Below, piece by piece: positions 13,701-25,310 of a stretch of DNA of 64,000 nucleotides. The DNA lies in the NCBI RefSeq assembly GCF_009730915.1, contig NC_052489.1:24049916-24113915 (forward strand). Reading direction: 5' to 3'. The notes under the pieces are model-generated. The model was not told where the DNA came from, made no database searches, and saw only the letters and a program-made list of their open reading frames with translations. The position numbers and the translations under genes were made by a program. The first letter of the stretch is position 1. Each line of letters begins with the position of its first letter. The DNA is from Dioscorea cayenensis subsp. rotundata (taxonomy: Eukaryota; Streptophyta; Magnoliopsida; Dioscoreales; Dioscoreaceae).

Positions 13701-13999
13701 TCTCATTTTAATGCTTATGTTAATAGACTGGTATTTCTTCTATCATGCACATATCTTTTTTAATGCTGATTTGTTTACTATTTGTAAAAGTAAGGTTTTT
13801 TATTTTGAGAATTATTGGCTAGACTATCAAGGATGCCATAAAATTATTGCTTGACCTTTGACCTCTCCCATATATGCATTTTCTCACTTAGTCTCTTGGA
13901 TTAAACATCACCTTTTGTCTTGAAGAAGTTCGACATGAATTCTTTGGATGATGACATTCAAAATATTGAGTAGGAAATTAATAACTTAGAATGTCTTGA

Positions 14000-15300
14000 A
14001 GCATCATTCTACCAAAATTGCTTTAAATGGGCTTAACGAGCTCGATTTTTGTGGGCTAAAAATGGTGACCTTAACACAAACTCTACTTGTATGTATAAGT
14101 TCGAGTAAAATTTTTGCCATCCTAGATGACCATGTGTCTGTTTGTACTGATGATCAACAGGGTATTTCTAATTAATTATTATGCTTCCTTGTAGAAATCT
14201 GCTATCTTATTTATCTAATTCTAATATTTGTAATGCCCTTTCTAATGATTTGCAAGTTCTTTCTCTTAAAGTTAAGATCTTTCTATGTAGACTAGTGACC
14301 AAGCATGAGGTTTTCTCAACACATAGATTCATGCCTAAAGACAAGAGTTCTAATCCCAATGGGTTAAATGTTGAGTTTTTTTGGGAGGCTATCAGTGATC
14401 ATCCCTTTAATGCTATTTCTCCCTTTTTTACAACTGCTTCTTTGCCTAGATCTTTATGTTGTTTTGTTTCTCAAAAAAGATACCTCAAGCAAAAGTTTTT
14501 TATTTCTTACCTATTTCTATCCGCAATATGTCCTATAAGCTTATTTCCAAAATCCTCACTAATTGCCTTATAACTATTTTTCACAATTTGGTGGGTCCTG
14601 AGAAAGTGGTTTTCTTATTGGTCGTTTAACCTTTGATCATACGATTGCTTGTCAACTAATTTGAGAATAATGCCAAGTTCCCTCCTAGGATGACTGTTAA
14701 GGTAGGCATTTAAAAAGCCTATGATTCACTTGAATATATAGAATGATATATTCTTGCCACTCTTACTGAAATGTAATTTCTTGATGTTTATATTTCTTGG
14801 ATTGTGCATGGCTTGCATTATGTCATCTAGTTTCTCCTTTTTAATTAATTGTCAGCCTATTAGTTGGATTTTTCCTTCTAGGGGTAGAAGTAAGGTGATC
14901 TTATATCCCCTTTCTTTTTTATTCTAGTATCTCATAACTTTGCTACTATCCTTAATCATGTTATAAGATTGGCTATCATTCATGGGTTTAAGAATGATTG
15001 TTTAGAATTTTCAACCATTTAATAAATGCTGATGACCTTATTATTGTTAATAAGGCTTCTTAATTAGTTGCTAGAAATTATCATTTTTTCCTCAATATTT
15101 ATAGGAATTTAATTGGTTAAATTTTCAATCTTAACAAATTTATTAATAACTTATCAATCTAGGTGAACAAAAGGATTGTTAAGTTTAGAAATTCTAAGCT
15201 TAATATGAGGGTTGTTCCCTTTTAATTAATTACTTCGGAGTTCCTATTTCTTCTAAATGCCTATATGTCAATTTAAATCACTTTATGGTGGACAATCTTT
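14000..15300 (+). pseudogene. LINE reverse transcriptase remnant
   Basis: Recognisable pieces in order: FLWAKNGDLNT (about 14045), MPKDKSSNPNGLNVEFFWEAI (14331-14390), PISIRNMSYKLISKILTN (about 14510), KAYDSLEYIE (about 14720), the catalytic-region match INADDLI (about 15025) and YFGVPISSK (about 15230). Plant L1 RTs have GKSPGPDG, LFADDL and YLGVP at these places. The first acidic motif region and several others carry stops. Confidence 0.8.
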
Positions 15301-16439
15301 GCTTTTATCAACTCTTTCGATCACTCAACCATTTTCGTAGTCGGTAGAGTTGTTTTAATTAATAGTTGCTTACTTTCTATCCCTAACTATTTGATGCCTG
15401 CTTATCCTATCTTTGAAATTATTCTAGGAGATTTTACCAAGTTTGCCAAGAACTTTCTCGAGAATGGAGGTGGCAATTGAAGCGGCTTTCATTCTTTGTT
15501 TAAAGAGATATTGCACTGAACAAATTTGAGGGGGGAGTGGGCATCAGGAATCAAATCATACCACTCTAAAATTATCTTGATATTTAAAAATAATTTTTCC
15601 CTTCTTAACTCTAACAAGAAATATTAGGTTTATATTTGCAAAATGAAATATGGTGCTTTTGATGTTTAGAAGCTTTCTCAAAATCAACTTTACTCTTAGT
15701 TTTATAAGTCTATTTGTAAAATTGATGATTCAATTAAATATACCATTTTGATTAACATTTGTTATCCTAATATTATGGGTTTTTGGAATGGCCATTAGTG
15801 CTTTTGATATCTCAAACCAACTTTTTTGAATATATAAATTTATGTGGAAAACATATCTTTTGTTGATATTGCTTATGGTTCCTTTGAATATTAATACATT
15901 AACGTGTTTGAACTATTTGGGCATCAACCTAATTGGAAAAGAATGTCTACGTTTGTCTTAGACAATTCTTGTTCTAATTATTGAGTTTTGATGCCTGCCA
16001 GTTCAAATGCTAATATTGTTTTGGTAATTTACAAACACTTGAATCAGAGAGTGGCTTATAACAATCCATGGTTTGGCTAGAAACATATCTCCAGTGTTGC
16101 AGTACTCTAGTAATGAGCATTTCATATAGAAAGGGTAAATTTGAATGTGGCATGAACCATGGGTTTCATTTGAAATCCCAAAAACAATTTAATTAATGGT
16201 TATTTAACTTTGTTTTGTTTTAATTGAGGTGATCTTGCAGGAGAATTTAATATTTTTGATAGTTTGATATTAAATTCTTGTAAATAAGATGCGAATAATG
16301 ACATTGACGATGTATCATTATATGTTCGATAGAGATTTTAGATATTCCATCGTTAAAAAAAAGATAGTAATATAGACATGAGCCAAAATTAAGTTAGTGT
16401 TAGTTTGGTTAATTGAGTTTGGTTCGATAAGAAAGTACT

Positions 16440-16640
16440 ATGAGTTTGATGCTCTTGGCGTATTCATTGTTCCTTAGGTGGCTTCCGACGCCCTATATGA
16501 ACAGTTTGAGTTAGCCCAGTAATTGTGTCTTTTGTGGTATGGAATGGGAATCTCTTGATCATATTCTATGTAATTGTATTAGAGTTAAATATAATTTTGG
16601 TTGGGTAGTTTTTTGTCTCTCAAGCTTGGCAATATAACTG
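16440..16640 (+). pseudogene. LINE zf-RVT domain fragment, cut by the assembly gap
   Basis: CVFCGMEWESLDHILCNC (about 16527-16580) matches the zinc-binding module that follows the RT in plant L1 elements (CxxC...HxxxxC). It runs directly into the N block. Confidence 0.7.
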
Positions 16641-17640
16641 NNNNNNNNNNNNNNNNNNNNNNNNNNNNNNNNNNNNNNNNNNNNNNNNNNNNNNNNNNNN
16701 NNNNNNNNNNNNNNNNNNNNNNNNNNNNNNNNNNNNNNNNNNNNNNNNNNNNNNNNNNNNNNNNNNNNNNNNNNNNNNNNNNNNNNNNNNNNNNNNNNNN
16801 NNNNNNNNNNNNNNNNNNNNNNNNNNNNNNNNNNNNNNNNNNNNNNNNNNNNNNNNNNNNNNNNNNNNNNNNNNNNNNNNNNNNNNNNNNNNNNNNNNNN
16901 NNNNNNNNNNNNNNNNNNNNNNNNNNNNNNNNNNNNNNNNNNNNNNNNNNNNNNNNNNNNNNNNNNNNNNNNNNNNNNNNNNNNNNNNNNNNNNNNNNNN
17001 NNNNNNNNNNNNNNNNNNNNNNNNNNNNNNNNNNNNNNNNNNNNNNNNNNNNNNNNNNNNNNNNNNNNNNNNNNNNNNNNNNNNNNNNNNNNNNNNNNNN
17101 NNNNNNNNNNNNNNNNNNNNNNNNNNNNNNNNNNNNNNNNNNNNNNNNNNNNNNNNNNNNNNNNNNNNNNNNNNNNNNNNNNNNNNNNNNNNNNNNNNNN
17201 NNNNNNNNNNNNNNNNNNNNNNNNNNNNNNNNNNNNNNNNNNNNNNNNNNNNNNNNNNNNNNNNNNNNNNNNNNNNNNNNNNNNNNNNNNNNNNNNNNNN
17301 NNNNNNNNNNNNNNNNNNNNNNNNNNNNNNNNNNNNNNNNNNNNNNNNNNNNNNNNNNNNNNNNNNNNNNNNNNNNNNNNNNNNNNNNNNNNNNNNNNNN
17401 NNNNNNNNNNNNNNNNNNNNNNNNNNNNNNNNNNNNNNNNNNNNNNNNNNNNNNNNNNNNNNNNNNNNNNNNNNNNNNNNNNNNNNNNNNNNNNNNNNNN
17501 NNNNNNNNNNNNNNNNNNNNNNNNNNNNNNNNNNNNNNNNNNNNNNNNNNNNNNNNNNNNNNNNNNNNNNNNNNNNNNNNNNNNNNNNNNNNNNNNNNNN
17601 NNNNNNNNNNNNNNNNNNNNNNNNNNNNNNNNNNNNNNNN
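16641..17640. other. Assembly gap of exactly 1,000 N
   Basis: The N run begins and ends on round coordinates and is exactly 1,000 long, the sign of a placeholder gap of unknown true size. Left of it is LINE sequence and right of it is MULE sequence, so the missing part probably holds the rest of MULE copy 2. Confidence 0.95.
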
Positions 17641-18744
17641 CTCTCTTGGTATATGGCTTCCAGCTCGATGAGCAGCGCAAGCGGTGTCGTCGAATAATCT
17701 CCCGATGTAACGGGGTCGTGTTAACTTTTCAATTCGACTAAAGGTCTCCTGGCCAGGTGTCAGAATAGCATCGCCCGTTAACTAGGGTTGACCGCCGTAA
17801 TCACAAACTGCGATAACAACACATTGACATGCGGTATTGACAAAAGTTTAAGCGGAAATATAAGGTTTTTAAGCGGTAAACTCTCGGGTTATTAAGCGGA
17901 GATATAAAATGTTAAGCAGAGACCCATTTTGTTAAAGCGAGGCGAGAATACTTAAGCAGAGACAACAAATGTTAAAGCTGTAACATCTCATTTCTTAAAC
18001 GTCAACCTCGATTTTGTAAAAGCTGCAACCATATCAAACGAAGCGGGAAATGTACATTATAAATATTACACAAATCATAACAATCGAAAAAAACTAATTT
18101 CGATGAGTGTATACATACTGAAAATGCAAAAACAAAAACAAAAACCCCAAATCAGAAATCTCCTCTGAGACTAACAAAACCCCAGTAGAAATCCCTCTGA
18201 GACTTCAATATCTCCCAACAAAAACAGGAGCACAAAACAAAACCGAAAAATCTTTCTTTGTAACAGAGCAGTTAACATAAAACCATACTCAATACCTTAG
18301 ATTTCAAACTGATGAAATGCCAACTAGTTGCGCGGGGGACTTCTCCTTCGAGATACTCGGGTGGAAAGGGAAAAGGCGATGAAATGCCGATTCAGAGGCT
18401 TGCGGTAGAGACAACTCGGAGACGACTTGAAATGGAAAAAGGCGAAGGCGTGAGTTGAGAAAAAGCAATTAAACGGCTCCAATAAATTGCCTCTCGGGGT
18501 TACCCCTACGGAAAACCGCCCCACTTCCTCTCAAATCGCCGTGATGGTCTGCACCACGACTCCCCCATGCAAGGGCATTTTCGTCCAAAAAAATTTGAAA
18601 CTCACTCCGCTCACATCCGTTACTGAGGGTTTGGGGGTTTGAAAAACATAGACTTTAAAAGGAGGGGGTTTTTGGGGATTGCAAAACTAATGGGGTGTTT
18701 TTGGTAATTTTACAAACTTAAAGGGTTTTTTTGGCAATTTCCAC
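17641..18744. mobile_element. Right end of a second MULE (copy 2), related to the element at 42789-53540
   Basis: From the gap edge the sequence follows 52432-53540 almost end to end, with many small indels, including the terminal GTTTTTTTGGCAATTTCCAC. It ends at 18744 with the same terminus as copy 1. The left part lies in or is lost to the gap, so no target duplication can be checked. It interrupts the LINE between zf-RVT and RNase H. Confidence 0.85.
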
Positions 18745-19250
18745 TAAAAATAATAATAATAATATGGTAAAAAAAAGCATCATGTTAATAATAAGAAGAT
18801 ATCATATATCAGAAGTTATTGTAATTATAAAAGATTGGAATTCGTTATTAGGTTAGATTGCTGCTGCTTATAGAAGTTTCTCGAATTTTGTAGCTATTTC
18901 ATAAAAGAATGGAATGGAGTTAATAAAATGAGTAGTAAAGGTTACTAAAAGTGACTGCTTATAGAAGTTTATCCAATTATTCATATTTCAAAAATAAGAA
19001 TGAAGTTACTGAAATGAGTAATGAAGGTTATCTAAAAGCATATGATTATATATAAGTTTCTTTTATTTTTTACAAAAGTGGATAAATCATCTTATTATAG
19101 AAAAAAAAAAATTTAATAGATGACAAAAACTAGATTAATAACTAAGAAAAAAAAAAAATCAAAACCAAAACAAAACTGAACCAAAGTAAAAGTAAACATC
19201 AAAAATAATACACTTACAAAAAAAAAAAAAAGACAAAATCCAATCAATGA
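18745..19250. repeat. AT-rich stretch with a ~91-bp diverged tandem repeat
   Basis: Units at about 18864-18954 and 18955-19044 both begin CTGCTTATAGAAGTTT and run through a GAATG...GTTA...AATGAGTA pattern. The rest is A-rich. Neither LINE nor MULE similarity is evident. Confidence 0.5.
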
Positions 19251-19389
19251 AATTCACCTTCTGGTAGCATAAGTCTACTCAAGTAGACAACTAGAGTAGA
19301 TCACTCCATAGGAAATTGCATAGCTGTGGCGTTCGATCTCGTGCTTAAGATTATGGAACCGTGAAGGTTACCACAAGCACAAGATCTTA

Positions 19390-20090
19390 ATTCTGGTAGC
19401 TGGCTTGTTAAGAATTTTCATGGGAAAGCTGTTGACCTTCGTGCTAAGGCTCTCATTGCCTCTGTAGCCTGGATCATCTGGAAGTCTAGATGCAATTCTA
19501 TCTTCAGGAATATTACAATCAACTTCAGTTCTATTGTTCCGAACGCCTGGAATCTATGCAATAATCTTTCAACATCCATAATCAGGGAGTTACCTAGAAC
19601 TTTTCATTTGAACAAATCCATAGCTATCTTCACTGATGCTTCGTGGTGTTTGGAATCCCAAGCTGCGGGCCTAGGGTTTATAATCATATCTAATTTGAAC
19701 TGCATTTTGCTTGCAGGTGCCAATGTAGTTGTCGCCTCCTCCCCCATCATGGCCGAGTTCACTGCCATCAACCTTGCTCTGCAACTTTGTATAACGAATG
19801 GATGGCTTCCTTCTTCCCTCTATTGTGACTGTGCTGGTGTTGCTCAGCTTCTCAAGAATTTCAACATTTGTACGGCTTGACATATCAAAGAGGAATACCT
19901 CATGCTTAAGAAGAATCTGGGCTCCTTTCCCCATCTTTTCATCGAAACTATTCCCAGGGAGGAGAATGAAATTGCGGATGCGTTGGCAAACTTCGGCAGA
20001 ACTAGCACTCATCTCTCGTTATTCTTTCAAGGGCTCGACCGTCCCCACTGGCTTGAAGACTTGTGCGTTGGAAGACATTTTTCTTTTTAG
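19390..20090 (+). pseudogene. LINE C-terminal RNase H domain remnant
   Basis: ALIASVAWIIWKSRCN ends the zf-RVT region. Then FTDASW (about 19630), AEFTAINLAL (about 19750), a CDCAGV segment, and after one stop and frame change IPREENEIADALANFG (about 19950-19995) give the order of a plant RVT_3/RNase H fold: first Asp, Glu, second Asp, and the NxxAD block. One TGA near 19880 breaks the frame, otherwise this is the best-preserved part of the element. Confidence 0.8.
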
Positions 20091-20529
20091 TTTTGGTTTT
20101 GAGCTTTGCTCCTTCCAAAAAAACAAGCACAAAGGTCAGTGACAAGTGCTGGCTTTTGACTCAAGTTAGTATTTGGTGTTATTGTAATTTTTGACAATAT
20201 AGCTCGAGTTGTAGCTTCTTCTTAAATAAATAAATAATATAAAATCAGGAAATTAAGCATTATTAAAATAATATATAGAAATCTTAAAGAATAAGTGAAG
20301 CTGCATTATGAAATTAATTCCATTCACAACACTAGAAAAAATTCAGATATTTCAACTAGTACTAAATACAAATAACTACCGCTATTAGTACCAATTAAAC
20401 TGATAAGTGATACAACAACTCCTGATGACACAGGTCTAAGTAACCAAAACTAAAATCATCAAACAACTGATGATTGACAAACAATAAAAGTGAAGTTGAA
20501 TGAAGATCTTAGCCACAACACCAGCATCA

Positions 20530-22578
20530 TCAATCTGAAAGTTTCAATCCCTCAAACATCTTTGTGACTGAAAGCTTCAGTGCAACTGCACAACGTTGAG
20601 AGGATGAGTACTTGTTATGCACCACCTTCAGTTTGCTCTCTGCTGACAATGAATGAAAATTCACCAACATCTTTGTGCATTCCCTGTTAATATAACAAGT
20701 TCAGTGAGCCAAACATGAGAACAAATGATCGATTTGAAGGCGAAACAACAACAGAATACATACTGTAATTCTGGTTCAAAGAATCCAGTATGGCTTTTGA
20801 GTGTCTCACTCCAAACAGGACTCTTCTTGAGTGTGCACCGAGCAGCGTAGACAGCTGAAGCAGCAAGCATGGAAGGACAGTACTTGATCATAGAATAGTG
20901 CAACATTGCCAATTCTGCAAAGAAGAACACCATGTTCTCCATCTGCATTCAAAGATTCAAACACAAGTAAACTAAATCAAAGAGTCGGATAAAATGAAAG
21001 TTGTGTTGTTGCATGCTTCAGTGTGGATTTCACCTCTTCATCACATTGAGAAGCCTTCAGAAAACGGACAAGAAAAACATAAGGAGTAGGAACAGTTAAG
21101 TTCCATTCAAGTTTATTGAGGATTTCCTTCTCCGTGGCCAGTATATCTTCTCTGGTGTATGCCATGTCTGAAATGCAGATGAAGTCATTGACCTCAGGAG
21201 CCCATATCTCTTCATATTTGCAGGCAATGAGCATTGAGCTCACACCAACAAGCTGTAACTCCTTCCTGAGGATGCACGCCATCGAGAGTACCGATCTACA
21301 ATGTAGAATGTGAGGTATAAAGTCTCAGGCATAAGCTCAAACTTGTGGTGCACTTCAATCAACCAGTCTGCAAGGATAGCTCTCATCTTTGCATTGATCT
21401 CAAGCTGTGACTCAATATAGTTGTCTGGCCTGTAGGAGCTCTGAGACAAACACATATCAAAAGATTTAGTGACATTGGAGATACAAATAGCAATTTCATT
21501 ATAAAAATGTATACCTCAGAATGTTTGTAAAACTTGTAGATATCTTCAACATAATCAACAACAGCCAATTGATCATCAGCATCCAATGCATCAATGTCTT
21601 GAATTTTCTGACTATTTGGCTTGTCAGCAACTCCACATGCAACCTGAAATAATTTAATTATGAAATGAATCTCCAGAAATGGATCCCTGATCAAATGAAC
21701 AAGGGAAAAAGAATGGTTCTTTCTTTTTTTTTTACCTTGCTTCTGGCAGTGAGCACTGAGGTAAAGGTCTGAACTTTCTTCATTGATGACTTACGGTGAG
21801 AACTCTTCGGAGCAGCATGCCCTGTTTCTTCTTCAGTGTCAGGGCTGATAGTAATGACAACAGCCTCTGGTTTGCTTGGCATCATAGTCTGTTTCTGTTT
21901 CGCTGCTTTCACACCATCCTTTGCCACTGATACATCAACAGCAACTGGCTTCTGAAAATTTCAAGATGCAAGAAGATACAATCACTGAACATTTCAATCA
22001 CTGGAATATCTATAAACCCAAAGATGTACCTTATTAGCTGCTGCTGCTGCTGCTGCTGCTGCTACTGGTGCATTAGCAAGGAGCTGAGCACCAAAACTTC
22101 TGATAAAAAACAAATACATACATATATATAAGATCAAAGCAGAATCAGAAAAGAGATGAACAAGAAGAGTAGGACATTATAAGCAGACCTGGTCACTGGA
22201 CGATTGATCTCATGGACTGGTTTTCTGAAAAAATAAAATAAAATAAAAAATAACCATAAAGAATCACATCAAAAAAGATGAACCAAAAGTTATGAACTGA
22301 ATCCTGAGAAATCCTAAGCATTCTTTCTTACCCATCTGGTCCTCTAAGGTTCACAAGATTGCCAATATCTCCAAGAGCCTGCCTGTTCCTCCCATCGGCT
22401 CCTGCCACCACTTTCTGCTTCCCGGCACGCACTGCATCTCCTAAAAATCCAAAACAACAACAAAAGAAATTCAAGAACAATGCTAAGAATCCAAGATCAA
22501 TAGGAAAAAAGAAGGCTTTGAAGTTGTTATACCTCTCTGTTGTTGTGAAACCACAGCCTGATGATGCCTTGTAGCCAT
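20530..22578 (-). CDS. CYCB1: B1-type mitotic cyclin, with a single-base frameshift
   Basis: Nine exons on the minus strand: 22578-22533, 22440-22332, 22224-22189, 22099-22030, 21951-21736, 21643-21515, 21440-21034, 20942-20764 and 20683-20530. All are GT-AG. Exon lengths sum to 1346; one more base gives 449 codons including stop. The missing base maps to 21288/21289, where DRY is followed by SRWRASS instead of the family's LSM-type sequence, and the next frame resumes with [13 protein letters not shown]. Seen: destruction box RQALGDIGN (residues 35-43), [12 protein letters not shown], a nine-alanine run, Cyclin_N with [18 protein letters not shown], and [11 protein letters not shown]1 cyclins activate CDKs at G2/M and are degraded by the APC/C. 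The break may be a real mutation or a consensus error; all else looks intact. Confidence 0.92.
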
Positions 22579-22773
22579 GTCCACTTCTCCAACAATGTCC
22601 GAATGATCCTTGACGACTCCCAAAAGAAGAGAAGAAGAAGCAATGGACACCTACTCTTCTTCCCTCCTCCTCCTTCTTCTTCTTCTTCTCTATAGCTTTG
22701 GTTTTTTACAAGATACAAATAAATAAAAAAAGGAAAGCATGGGTTGTTCGGGTTCTTTGATTGAGAGGATGCC

Positions 22774-22872
22774 TCCAACGGTCAAATTGCTGCGAGATCA
22801 CAACGGTCCGAGTAATTGAGATTGACGGCTATGATGAATCTGAGGCTGTTGGCCTTTCTGCAGCCGTTGGAT
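22774..22872. promoter_or_regulatory. Cluster of three MSA-like (AACGG) G2/M elements
   Basis: A full match to the mitosis-specific activator consensus YCYAACGGYYA lies at 22774-22784. Partial matches with the AACGG core lie at 22799-22809 and, reversed, at 22862-22872. They sit about 200-295 bp upstream of the cyclin start codon. MSA elements are bound by MYB3R factors and drive G2/M transcription of B cyclins in plants, so the position fits. Function is inferred from position and motif only. Confidence 0.7.
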
Positions 22873-22879
22873 GATTTAC

Positions 22880-24085
22880 AAACTTAGACATTCACTACTA
22901 TTTACTTTCAATATTTATTCTTTTTTAAGTCAGTATGATTTTTAAATAGTAACAATCCAAGGGATCTATTGGTCTATTTGGATCCAATATAATGGAATAA
23001 TCATTTTTTTTTTCTTCTATATCATTGGAGTATTCTTTGATTATTTATAAAATTAATTATATACTTATTATTTGAATAAATATAGCTCCAAACACAAAAA
23101 AAATAAATAAATAAATAAATACTAGAAGACTCTCTCTTGATTATCAAAGGAAGACTGATTTTTATTTTTTACAGGATCACTCTTATCTACCCCTAGAGGG
23201 CAACCCAACTCCCAGAGTGATTCTCCACTTGTTTACTTCTTTTTATTTTCTCCCTATAATATTACTTCACCTCTAATGGATATAGTTTTATTTTTTTGTT
23301 TTAGTCTCATTTTTATTGTTTTTTCTCATATTTTTTATTATTTTATACTCATCATTTTATTTAATATTTTTTTAATAAATTGTGATATATCTATTTTCTA
23401 TTTTATAATATATATATATTAAAAAGTGTTTCTTTTCATATTAAACTACACAGGAAAATATATAAAGTGGGAGAATTTCTAATTTCTTTGCCATAAATGT
23501 ACAATAACTAGATACAGATAGAAAAAATGTTTTTTTTTTTTTTAACTATTCTGATTCACGCTAATAATCAGAAGATTAAACATGATTGAAAAACTATGAA
23601 CAAGAAGGTTGGAATGAAATGAGGCTTCTTGTTAGTTTGTTGCATCAATTGTAACCTGTGAAGAGATGGAATTGCAAACAACTGATGGTGTTCTGTAATA
23701 GGTGTGGATGCCTGAAGTTTCTTATTAGTTTGTTGCTGTTGTTTTCCAGGATAAACCACAGCTTAAATATACAATAGGATAAAGAGAAATACATAAGGTT
23801 ACAATTAAGGAAGAGAAATTGAAAAGTAACAAGTGAGCAGAAACTAAACATGAATAGAAAGAAAGACAATATCTAACGGAACACAGACAACCCAATGCAC
23901 TTGTGAAAATAATCACTTGAAAATAGATCATACTCATATTCTGAGACAAATTCTCCATATAGATTGAAGTTCTTTTATCGCACCGCAATAAAAGAAAGAG
24001 CAAAGAAAGGCTTTTTTTATTTTATTTTATTTTTTTATACAATGAGCAATTGAATGACATGATCCAACAATCCATATTTTGACTT
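22880..24085. other. AT-rich spacer upstream of the cyclin gene
   Basis: T-rich and A-rich runs; no gene recognised. Overlapping minus-strand open frames at 23568-24003 share no frame or domain and look accidental. Confidence 0.5.
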
Positions 24086-24090
24086 CTAAC

Positions 24091-24518
24091 TGTTGCAAGG
24101 TGCTTGAAACTGGCTTTGAAGAGGCTGACTGGTCAGCAATACAATGGACGCAATATGAAGAAGAAAAAGGTAGGCTGACTTGTCAACAAACCAATAGCAT
24201 GGATGCTTCTCCACTCAGCATTAAAGGAGCTACTCAGCATTAAAGGAGATGGAAGATCTCATGCCGTCACTACAGCCCAATGAACACTCAGCTTTGTGAT
24301 TGTCTTTATAGTACTAGGTTTATTAATGTTGTTTTGTCTTGGAACTAAAATGTCATGATGAGAAACTTTTTGTAAACCTTTTAATTGATTTGGTCTAGCC
24401 CAATGAAAAAAAAAAGAAAAAAAAAATCACTTTTCCTCTATCCTTGAACTTAGTCTCTTCCTGGTTACTGAAACTGTATCCTTTTGGATACTGAACTTTG
24501 ACAGGGCGATCCTGAACA
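24091..24518 (+). repeat. 5' LTR of the copia element
   Basis: 428 bp, TG...CA. It contains a short internal duplication (CTCAGCATTAAAGGAG twice, about 24215-24250) shared with the 3' LTR. It is followed at once by the primer binding site. Confidence 0.93.
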
Positions 24519-24532
24519 GTGGCATCAGAGCT
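24519..24532 (+). other. Primer binding site, initiator tRNA-Met type
   Basis: TGGCATCAGAGC begins two bases after the 5' LTR and differs by one base from TGGTATCAGAGC, the usual copia site complementary to the 3' end of initiator tRNA-Met. Confidence 0.8.
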
Positions 24533-24551
24533 GGTTCTTTGTCAAACATCC

Positions 24552-25310
24552 ATGGCATCCAGCAGGAGGGATTTCAGGACCAGCTATGCCCATCTTTGAT
24601 GGGGAAGACTATGACCTTTGGTGTCTCATGATAAAGACTCTATTCAGATCACAAGATCTATGGGAGCTTGTGGAGAAGGGTTTTTCAGAGAAGGAAGATG
24701 AAGCCAAAGTGAGAGAGAACAGGAAGAAGGATGCCAAGGAGTTGTTCTTCATACAGCAAGCTATCTCACGGCCCATTCTTGCACACATCGCTTTAGCGAA
24801 CACAACCACTGAGGCATGGGTTGCGTTGAAGAAGGTCGTTCAAGGGAACCCGAAGGTGGTGGCTTCAAACACTGAGACAGGACTTTGAGAATCTCAGAAT
24901 AAAAGAGAATGAAGGAGTTTAGAGCTACATTACAAGGGTTCAAGAGGTGGCAAATCAAATGAAGAGCTTGGGAGACACTATCTTAGAAGCTATGGTTGTT
25001 GGGAAGCTGTTAAGGAGCTTAGGACCTAAATTTAACCATATCGTGACTGCCATTGAGGAGTCCAAGGACCTCACCAAGCTCACAATGGAAGATGTGAGTG
25101 GTTTGCTGCTTGCTCACGAAGCTAGGTTGCTGAGACAAGCTGATGACCAGTCCGAGAAGAAAGAGAAAGCATTTCATGTCAAGGGTGAAGCGACAGGAAG
25201 CAAAGACAAAGAAAAGTTTGCTTCAAGAGGTCGAAGAAGAGGATGCTCTCGAGGGAGATTCAGAGGAAGAGGTCGATCGAGTGAGAATCGTCAACAACAA
25301 GGTGAATAAA
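24552..25310 (+). pseudogene. Copia gag remnant
   Basis: An ATG at 24552 opens a short frame that shifts before MPIFDGEDYDLWCLMIKTLF, a typical copia gag start. The gag (UBN2-type) region continues past a frame change and stop near 24885 and a TAG near 24920, then through MKSLGDT to a basic GRRRGCSRGRFRGRGR tail near 25225-25280. The expected CCHC knuckle is only partly visible (about 25335-25375). Not translatable as one protein. Confidence 0.85.

Larger units (their letters stand above)
11550..20243 (+). mobile_element. Decayed L1-type LINE with RNase H domain, split by gap and MULE
   Basis: Fragments in the order expected for a plant L1 element, all on +: an ORF1 with DUF4283 and CCHC knuckle (about 11640-12030), AP-like endonuclease (13120-13700), reverse transcriptase (about 14000-15300), zf-RVT (about 16440-16640), then, after the N block and a MULE end, the RNase H domain (19390-20090). 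The 3' end is AT-rich with an A-rich run near 20230. Every domain carries stops and frameshifts, so the element is an old pseudogene. The 5' limit is approximate. The N block and the 18745-19250 stretch are not LINE sequence as far as can be seen. Confidence 0.8.

Noticed and set aside
16559..17680. Two long open frames spanning the N block on both strands
   Set aside because: They are open only because N cannot give a stop; nothing is encoded.
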